A stretch of 34,155 bases of DNA from Clostridiales bacterium (GTDB lineage: Bacteria; Bacillota; Clostridia; Lachnospirales; Lachnospiraceae). This document shows, piece by piece, positions 28,415 through 34,155 of this stretch. A program made the position numbers and the translations under genes. Below the pieces are notes generated by a model. The model did not search any database. It had not been told where the DNA came from and saw only the letters and a program-made list of their open reading frames with translations. The stretch is from assembly GCA_029006795.1 (NCBI GenBank), contig JAQXGQ010000012.1, positions 1-34,155 of the forward strand. The letters are read 5' to 3'. Every line of letters begins with the position of its first letter. Within the stretch, counting starts at the first letter, position 1.

Positions 28415-29962
28415 GTGGAAACGACAGTGATTGCTGTTGTTATTACTCTGATTGTTACTGCAGTCATTGTATATTTTGCGACTACAGCTTACCACAAAAA
28501 GGTAACTGAGGCTAAGATTGGCAATGCCGATGAAAAAGCCCGTGAGATAATCGATGAGGCAGTAAAAGCAGCGGAAACTAAGAAGCGTGAAGCGATGCTC
28601 GAAGCGAAGGAAGAGTCCATTCGTGTAAAAAATGATTTGGACAAAGAAGTGAAGGAGCGTAGAGCTGAGATTCAGCGTAGTGAGCGTCGGATTGTTCAGA
28701 AAGAAGAAAATCTGGATAAGAAGTTAGAGGCTATCGAGAAACGCGAAGAAAGTTTTGCTGCAAAGGAAGAAGAGATTAACAGACAGAAGGAACAGGTCGC
28801 AAAGCTCAATGAAGAGCGTATACAGGAACTAGAACGAATTTCCGGACTGACCTCCGAACAGGCAAAGGAATACCTTTTAAAGACTGTTGAAGAAGATGTT
28901 AAACTTGATACTGCAAAATTAATCAAAGAAATGGAACACAAAGCAAAGGAGGAAGCTGATAAGAAGGCAAAGGAATATGTGGTGACAGCTATTCAAAAAT
29001 GTGCGGCTGACCATGTTGCTGAGACTACTATCTCTGTTGTGCAGCTTCCAAATGACGAAATGAAAGGACGTATTATCGGACGTGAGGGACGTAATATCCG
29101 TACGTTAGAGACGATGACGGGTGTTGATTTAATCATTGATGATACACCGGAAGCAGTTATCTTATCCGGTTTCGATCCAATTAGAAGAGAAGTAGCAAGA
29201 ATTGCTTTGGAAAAATTAATTGTAGACGGACGTATTCATCCGGCAAGAATTGAAGAGATGGTAGAGAAAGCGCAGAAAGAAGTAGAAACCATGATTAGGG
29301 AAGAAGGTGAGGCAGCAACCTTAGAGGTTGGTGTTCACGGTATCCATCCTGAGCTTGTGCGTCTGCTTGGTAGAATGAAGTTTAGGACAAGTTATGGTCA
29401 GAATGCGCTCAAGCATTCTATCGAGGTAGCGCAGCTTTCCGGCTTATTAGCAGCAGAAATTGGTGTGGATGTCAGAACTGCAAAACGTGCAGGTCTGTTG
29501 CATGATATTGGTAAATCTGTCGATCACGATATGGAAGGTTCCCATATTCAGATTGGTGTGGATTTATGTAGAAAGTACAAGGAATCTGCCATTGTTATCA
29601 ATGCAGTGGAAGCACATCATGGTGATGTAGAGCCAGAATCTTTAATTGCATGTATCGTACAAGCCGCTGATACTATCAGCGCAGCAAGACCAGGTGCCAG
29701 AAGAGAGACACTTGAAACATATTCAAACAGATTAAAACAGTTAGAGGATATTTCAAACGGATTTAAAGGCGTAGATAAATCCTTTGCCATTCAGGCAGGT
29801 AGGGAAATTCGAATTATGGTTATTCCGGAACAGGTCAGCGATGCTGATATGGTATTGCTTGCCCGCGATATTTCAAAACAAATTGAGGCAGAACTGGAAT
29901 ATCCAGGTCAGATTAAGGTAAATGTAATCCGGGAATCTAGAGTAACTGATTACGCGAAATAA
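28415..29962 (+). CDS. rny: Ribonuclease Y, GTG start
   Basis: N-terminal TM and coiled coil, [17 protein letters not shown] domain, [19 protein letters not shown] domain; SD aaggaggtg. Confidence 0.96.
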   Translation: METTVIAVVITLIVTAVIVYFATTAYHKKVTEAKIGNADEKAREIIDEAVKAAETKKREAMLEAKEESIRVKNDLDKEVKERRAEIQRSERRIVQKEENLDKKLEAIEKREESFAAKEEEINRQKEQVAKLNEERIQELERISGLTSEQAKEYLLKTVEEDVKLDTAKLIKEMEHKAKEEADKKAKEYVVTAIQKCAADHVAETTISVVQLPNDEMKGRIIGREGRNIRTLETMTGVDLIIDDTPEAVILSGFDPIRREVARIALEKLIVDGRIHPARIEEMVEKAQKEVETMIREEGEAATLEVGVHGIHPELVRLLGRMKFRTSYGQNALKHSIEVAQLSGLLAAEIGVDVRTAKRAGLLHDIGKSVDHDMEGSHIQIGVDLCRKYKESAIVINAVEAHHGDVEPESLIACIVQAADTISAARPGARRETLETYSNRLKQLEDISNGFKGVDKSFAIQAGREIRIMVIPEQVSDADMVLLARDISKQIEAELEYPGQIKVNVIRESRVTDYAK

Positions 29963-29990
29963 CGAGTAAGTGACAATGAAATGTAAAGAA

Positions 29991-30026
29991 AACCGCTATA
30001 TTTGAAAGAATATGGCGGTTTTTTCT
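29991..30026 (+). terminator. Intrinsic terminator after rny
   Basis: aaaaccgctatatttgaaagaatatggcggttttttc; imperfect stem then U-tract. Confidence 0.75.
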
Positions 30027-30093
30027 TTGATATTGACTTTTGTGAGGGAGCAAATTAAAATAAAAAAGAAAAAGGAATGGAGGTGAGCGGCAG

Positions 30094-30531
30094 ATGAAGA
30101 AAAAGTCAAAATTTATTTATCTGATAGGTGTGATATTCCTATTAGGAATGTTGCTTTTGGCATGGAAACTGCCGCAGAAAACCTCTGACTTACAGGGAAA
30201 AAACCAATATTCCGAAGAAATGCTTATTGAGATAGCAGAATGGGAAAATTCTAAAATGGTGGTTTGTGTGGATGCCCTGTTTCAAAAAGCCCCAGGAACA
30301 TTGATTTTTGGACAGTTTCGGATGGCAGAGCAGACGGTTAAGGATGGAAGCATTAGCCGGTATCAACTATTTTATATCATAGCATTCTGGTATGTTGGGC
30401 TATTGTTGCCGCAGTTGACGGTTCGCGGATTGCGAAAGAAATTTACTGCCAAAAGCACTGCCCTGTGGCATAACATATATTATATCCATCGGGGAGATGG
30501 AAAGAAGAGACTTTCTGTAGTAGCCGGTTAA
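30094..30531 (+). CDS. Membrane protein of unknown function (145 aa, two hydrophobic segments)
   Basis: SD ggaggtg upstream; YLIGVIFLLGMLLLAWKL and YQLFYIIAFWYVGLLLPQL segments. Confidence 0.65.
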   Translation: MKKKSKFIYLIGVIFLLGMLLLAWKLPQKTSDLQGKNQYSEEMLIEIAEWENSKMVVCVDALFQKAPGTLIFGQFRMAEQTVKDGSISRYQLFYIIAFWYVGLLLPQLTVRGLRKKFTAKSTALWHNIYYIHRGDGKKRLSVVAG

Positions 30532-30563
30532 TGATAGGTTTTAAGCTACAGGAGGAATAAAAA

Positions 30564-31271
30564 TTGGAAGAAAATAGAATATGTGACCGTGCGAAGGTGT
30601 TGTTGATTGACAATGATGAGGAAAGTGCCTGCTTTATCCGAAAAATGTCAAAGCGGGGACAATATAAAGTCTATGTTGCAGACAGCGGAAAAAGTGGAAT
30701 GGAACTTTCTACGGGGGGGTGCCCGGATATCGTGCTATTAGATATTCAACTGCCGGATATGGATGGAATGGAGCTGATTCGATGGTTCCGGCAATGGAGT
30801 AATTGTCCGATTTTGGTAATATCTAGAAAAGCCGGATATGTAGATAAGGTAAATGCACTATATGCGGGGGCGGATGATTATATTACCAAGCCGTTCTGTG
30901 GAGAAGAATTAGAGGCGCGTATCTATACGGCATTGCGGAGAAGAATTCCGAGACAGCAGGAGTGTTGCTATGAGGCGGAAGGATTAAAAATTGATTTTTC
31001 CAGACGTCAGGTAACGTTAGAGGGTGCGCAGATTCATTTTTCTCCGGTGGAGTACCGGATTTTAGAATGTCTTGCGCTGCATTCCGGTGCGGTGGTTACT
31101 TATCAGATGTTATTAGAAAAAATCTGGGGCCCCTATATGGAATACAACAGCCGTATTTTGCGGGTAAATATGACTAATATCCGCAAGAAGATAGAAAAAA
31201 TGCCTATGAGACCGGTATACATAACAACAATTCCAAGAGTGGGATACCGGATGTTAGAAAGTCATGGTTGA
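30564..31271 (+). CDS. OmpR/PhoB-family response regulator, TTG start
   Basis: VLLDIQLPDMDGMELI receiver, YITKPF, C-terminal winged helix with RILRVNMTNIRKKIE and ITTIPRVGYRM. Confidence 0.92.
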   Translation: MEENRICDRAKVLLIDNDEESACFIRKMSKRGQYKVYVADSGKSGMELSTGGCPDIVLLDIQLPDMDGMELIRWFRQWSNCPILVISRKAGYVDKVNALYAGADDYITKPFCGEELEARIYTALRRRIPRQQECCYEAEGLKIDFSRRQVTLEGAQIHFSPVEYRILECLALHSGAVVTYQMLLEKIWGPYMEYNSRILRVNMTNIRKKIEKMPMRPVYITTIPRVGYRMLESHG

Positions 31272-31316
31272 ACAGTAACCGCTTAAATACAGGGTTGTAG
31301 ATGATGGAGGAGAACA

Positions 31317-31874
31317 ATGGATCAGCAGGTAAAAAGAGTAAAACGTGAACTTTTAAGAAAAGGAGCCATTTTAGATATCTATACAGATACGATGGAACTG
31401 CCCAATGGAAAGACAGAGGAGTGGGATTTCATTTCTCATCGGATGGGGGCTGCTGCAGTGGTTCCTGTGAGGGAAGACGGAAAAATACTGATGGTGCGTC
31501 AGTATCGCAATGCGATTGAACGAATGACGTTAGAAGTGCCGGCTGGTTCAAGGGACAGTGTCACGGAGGATACGAAAATCTGTGCCGCAAGGGAACTTGA
31601 GGAAGAGACAGGCTATTGCAGTGACAATCTGACAAAACTTCTTTCTCTGAAAACTACTGTGGCATTTTGTAATGAGTTTATTGATGTTTATCTTGCAAGA
31701 GATTTAAAGCCGGGGAAACAACACTTAGATGAGGGTGAATTTATCGATGTGGAGGCTTATGATGTGGAAGAATTATGCCGCATGATTTATGAAGGTAAGT
31801 TACAGGATGCTAAGACGGTTTCTGCGATTCTGGCATATAAAAATCTGCTGAATGAGGAACAGAAACAGAAATAA
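31317..31874 (+). CDS. nudF: Nudix hydrolase, ADP-ribose pyrophosphatase-like
   Basis: VVPVREDGKILMVRQYRNAIERMTLEVPAGSRDSVTEDTKICAARELEEETGY. Confidence 0.88.
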   Translation: MDQQVKRVKRELLRKGAILDIYTDTMELPNGKTEEWDFISHRMGAAAVVPVREDGKILMVRQYRNAIERMTLEVPAGSRDSVTEDTKICAARELEEETGYCSDNLTKLLSLKTTVAFCNEFIDVYLARDLKPGKQHLDEGEFIDVEAYDVEELCRMIYEGKLQDAKTVSAILAYKNLLNEEQKQK

Positions 31875-31925
31875 AATTTAAAAAGAGGCATAAGATTACA
31901 AAAAGAGAAAAATAAGGTGCCTTAG

Positions 31926-32462
31926 GTGAAATGGAATGGTTATCTGATGGCAGCGGCATTTTTTCTTGGCATTGTCATTGCAAATGTCTGGGGAAAAGAG
32001 TTGCTGACAACCTATGGAATTTTAAATACTTATTTTTTAAAACAATATGCCTATGCAAATATTAATTATGACAGATTGCTCTACCGGCTCTTATGGGTAA
32101 GAGGAAAAGAAGCGGCGGCAGTACTGATTTTGGGGAAGATATTCCGGACAAAAGTGGTACTGCTGTTTTTCGAATGTCTGCTTGCTGCTACATTTGGTAT
32201 TCTCCTGGTGGTGGCGGTGGCAAACTTAGGAGCGCGTGGAATTTTTATTATGCTTGGGGGTGTTTTCCCTCAGTGGTTGTTTTATGCTGCGTCCATGCTG
32301 CTGTTTTTCTCTGCCAGAATAAAAAAAGATACTTACAGTGGGAAAAATATTCCGGGAGTGGCGGCAGGAGGTACCTTTGCATTGTTACTTTTTCTTATGG
32401 GAATTTTGTCAGAGACCTATGTAAATCCGGTTCTGTGGCAGAAAATATTAAAAAATTTTTGA
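31926..32462 (+). CDS. spoIIM: Stage II sporulation protein M-like membrane protein, GTG start
   Basis: Multi-TM 178 aa, GVFPQWLFY segment; position between nudF and xerD matches the B. subtilis nudF-spoIIM-xerD neighbourhood. Confidence 0.7.
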   Translation: MKWNGYLMAAAFFLGIVIANVWGKELLTTYGILNTYFLKQYAYANINYDRLLYRLLWVRGKEAAAVLILGKIFRTKVVLLFFECLLAATFGILLVVAVANLGARGIFIMLGGVFPQWLFYAASMLLFFSARIKKDTYSGKNIPGVAAGGTFALLLFLMGILSETYVNPVLWQKILKNF

Positions 32463-32502
32463 AAATTTTACGATTTTTTTACAAGATATTGTAAGGGAAA
32501 AA

Positions 32503-32613
32503 ATGGAAAAACGATATCTTGTAGATTTGTGTAAAACCGTGACTTTTTCGGGAAAAATACCGATTGCTTTTCTAAATACTTATTATTATAATAATAAATG
32601 TACCTCGGATTGA
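32503..32613 (+). CDS. Possible 36-aa small ORF or leader peptide
   Basis: MEKRYLVDLCKTVTFSGKIPIAFLNTYYYNNKCTSD*; SD-like aaggg upstream; stop lies in the terminator loop. Confidence 0.3.
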   Translation: MEKRYLVDLCKTVTFSGKIPIAFLNTYYYNNKCTSD

Positions 32614-32625
32614 GGTACATTTTTA
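32596..32625 (+). terminator. Intrinsic terminator upstream of xerD
   Basis: aaatgtacctc-ggatt-gaggtacatttttt, 11-bp perfect stem. Confidence 0.85.
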
Positions 32626-32666
32626 ACTTACAAAAGCTAGAAAAATGTTAAGGATATGTAACATAC

Positions 32667-33587
32667 ATGACAGACAAATTCAAAAACAGGACAGGTAGGA
32701 ATATGGTACAGGATATACAGAATTTTATTCAATATCTTCATAGTGAAAAACAGACTTCTACAAATACGGAAGTATCATACGAGCGTGATTTGCGGAAGAT
32801 GAGAGAATTTTTGTCTGCGCAGGGAGTGGAAGAAGCGCACAATGTGAAAACAACTCACCTGAATGCTTATATCATGTATTTAGAAAAAGCAGGAAGAAAG
32901 CCGGCAACTATTTCAAGAAGTATTGCTTCCATGAAGGCATTTTTCCATTATTTAGAAAAACAGCATCGGATAGAAGAAGATCCGGCAGAAAAATTAAAGG
33001 CGCCTAAGATTGAAAAGAAAATGCCGGCGATATTAACAACGGATGAAGTGACACTGTTATTAGAACAGCCAAGCGGTAATACACCGAAGGAACTGCGGGA
33101 TCGGGCAATGCTAGAACTTTTGTATGCTACTGGAATCCGGGTGACGGAATTGATTTCCTTAAAGGTAGAGGACTTGAATTTACAGATGGAATATGTTGTT
33201 TGCAATGATGGTCATAAAGAGAGGATTATACCTTTTGGGAATGTAGCGAGGGACGCATTAAAGCGATATATGGAACAGGGAAGACCCAGACTGATTGAAG
33301 ATGAAAAATGTCCGTGGCTGTTTACTAATTGTACTGGTCAGGATATGAGCCGTCAAGGCTTTTGGAAATTGATTAAATCTTATGGCAAAAAGGCGGGAAT
33401 TCAAACGGAAATTACACCCCATACCCTGCGTCATTCTTTTGCGGCACATTTAGTCAGTAACGGAGCGGATTTAAAATCAGTACAGGAAATGCTTGGACAT
33501 TCCGATATTTCTACAACACAGATATATTCCCAGATGGGACAAAGTCATATCCGGGAAGTATATTTAAAAGCTCACCCGCGAGGGTGA
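32667..33587 (+). CDS. xerD: Tyrosine recombinase XerC/XerD family (start may be ATG 32703)
   Basis: ATGIRVTELISLKVEDL, HTLRHSFAAHLVSNGADLKSVQEMLGHSDISTTQIYSQ catalytic R-H-R-H-Y set. Confidence 0.93.
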   Translation: MTDKFKNRTGRNMVQDIQNFIQYLHSEKQTSTNTEVSYERDLRKMREFLSAQGVEEAHNVKTTHLNAYIMYLEKAGRKPATISRSIASMKAFFHYLEKQHRIEEDPAEKLKAPKIEKKMPAILTTDEVTLLLEQPSGNTPKELRDRAMLELLYATGIRVTELISLKVEDLNLQMEYVVCNDGHKERIIPFGNVARDALKRYMEQGRPRLIEDEKCPWLFTNCTGQDMSRQGFWKLIKSYGKKAGIQTEITPHTLRHSFAAHLVSNGADLKSVQEMLGHSDISTTQIYSQMGQSHIREVYLKAHPRG

Positions 33588-33640
33588 GCTTTTTGGCACC
33601 CGCGAGGGTGAGCTTTTTGGCACCCGCGAGGGTGAGTTTT
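33571..33640. terminator. Tandem triplicate terminator hairpin between convergent xerD and aroF-type gene (24-bp unit cacccgcgagggtgagctttttgg)
   Basis: Units at 33573-33596, 33597-33620 and 33621-33640 (third diverges at its 3' end). Confidence 0.92.
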
Positions 33641-34154
33641 AACACATATCAGCAATTGTATAAATTAACTGTTCTGAGTCATTCCAGCCTAAGCAGGGAT
33701 CGGTAATGGATTTTCCATAAATGTGGTCTCCGATTTTCTGGCAGCCTTCCTCAATATAACTTTCAATCATAACACCTTTTACCATGTGATGAATATCTGT
33801 GGATACCTGACGGTTGTGCATGACTTCTTTTACAATACGAATCTGTTCTTTAAATTTCTTGCCGGAGTTAGAATGATTGACATCTACGATAGCGGCAGGA
33901 TTCACCAAATCCATCTTGTCATACATCTCGCAAAGACGGATTAAATCTTCATAATGATAATTCTGGGTGGTGTTTCCATGCTTGCTGACGGCTCCCCGGA
34001 GTACCACGTGGGTTAGTGGGTTTCCACTGGTTTCTACTTCATAACCACGGTATACAAAGTGATGGGGATGCTGCGCTGCATAAACGGAATTTAGCATAAC
34101 GGAAAAATCACCGCTGGTTGGATTTTTCATACCGGAAGCCACATCAAAACCGCT
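33639..34154 (-). CDS. Class I DAHP synthase (AroF/AroG/AroH type), C-terminal part; 5' end outside window
   Basis: SGMKNPTSGDFSVMLNSVYAAQHPHHF, LRGAVSKHGNTTQNYHYEDL, VDVNHSNSGKKFKEQ, SITDPCLGWNDSEQLI. Confidence 0.93.
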   Translation of the reverse strand, partial: SGFDVASGMKNPTSGDFSVMLNSVYAAQHPHHFVYRGYEVETSGNPLTHVVLRGAVSKHGNTTQNYHYEDLIRLCEMYDKMDLVNPAAIVDVNHSNSGKKFKEQIRIVKEVMHNRQVSTDIHHMVKGVMIESYIEEGCQKIGDHIYGKSITDPCLGWNDSEQLIYTIADMC

Positions 34155-34155
34155 G

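Noticed and set aside
32093-32494. 133-aa + strand ORF overlapping spoIIM-like gene
   Set aside because: Out-of-frame shadow rich in Cys/Gly/Trp; the spoIIM-like frame has coherent TM segments and conserved synteny.
32667-33587. Tyrosine recombinase as evidence for an integrative element
   Set aside because: Sequence and neighbourhood (nudF-spoIIM-xerD) fit the housekeeping XerD-type enzyme; no att-like repeats, tRNA or phage genes nearby.
33571-33640. CRISPR array interpretation of the tandem 24-bp repeats
   Set aside because: Units are directly adjacent with no spacers, and the unit is a terminator hairpin plus T-tract; no cas genes.

Overview
The window looks like chromosomal DNA from a spore-forming Clostridia, probably Lachnospiraceae-like by gene content and composition (inference). 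It opens with the 3' end of dapF. A co-directional exopolysaccharide operon follows (262-10223): a multi-TM protein, a VTC-domain protein, DUF4956, a CotH kinase, an unannotated 57-aa membrane peptide, an MBOAT O-acyltransferase, an AlgJ/AlgX-like SGNH protein, a PilZ-containing cellulose synthase and a membrane-anchored GH5 glycanase. The rest is mostly housekeeping and sporulation genes: argS, a secreted protein, the complete spoIIIAA-AH operon behind a very good sigma-E promoter, a hybrid histidine kinase/HD-GYP gene, deoB, prfC, thioredoxin, a convergent DUF3783 gene, recA with a LexA box, recX, rny, an unknown membrane protein, an OmpR-type regulator, a Nudix hydrolase, spoIIM-like, a xerD-type recombinase, and a partial DAHP synthase on the minus strand. 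The most notable observations are: (1) the cellulose-acetylation genes fused in one operon with the VTC/DUF4956/CotH trio; (2) the 57-aa ORF inside that operon; (3) a single in-frame TAA that cuts a 1297-residue hybrid kinase/HD-GYP in the middle of a receiver domain; (4) a 24-bp terminator hairpin unit in tandem triplicate filling the xerD/aroF junction, with the stop codons inside it; (5) two different long intergenic palindromes; (6) several cases of stop codons placed inside terminator hairpins. No tRNA, rRNA, CRISPR array, transposase or prophage was seen.
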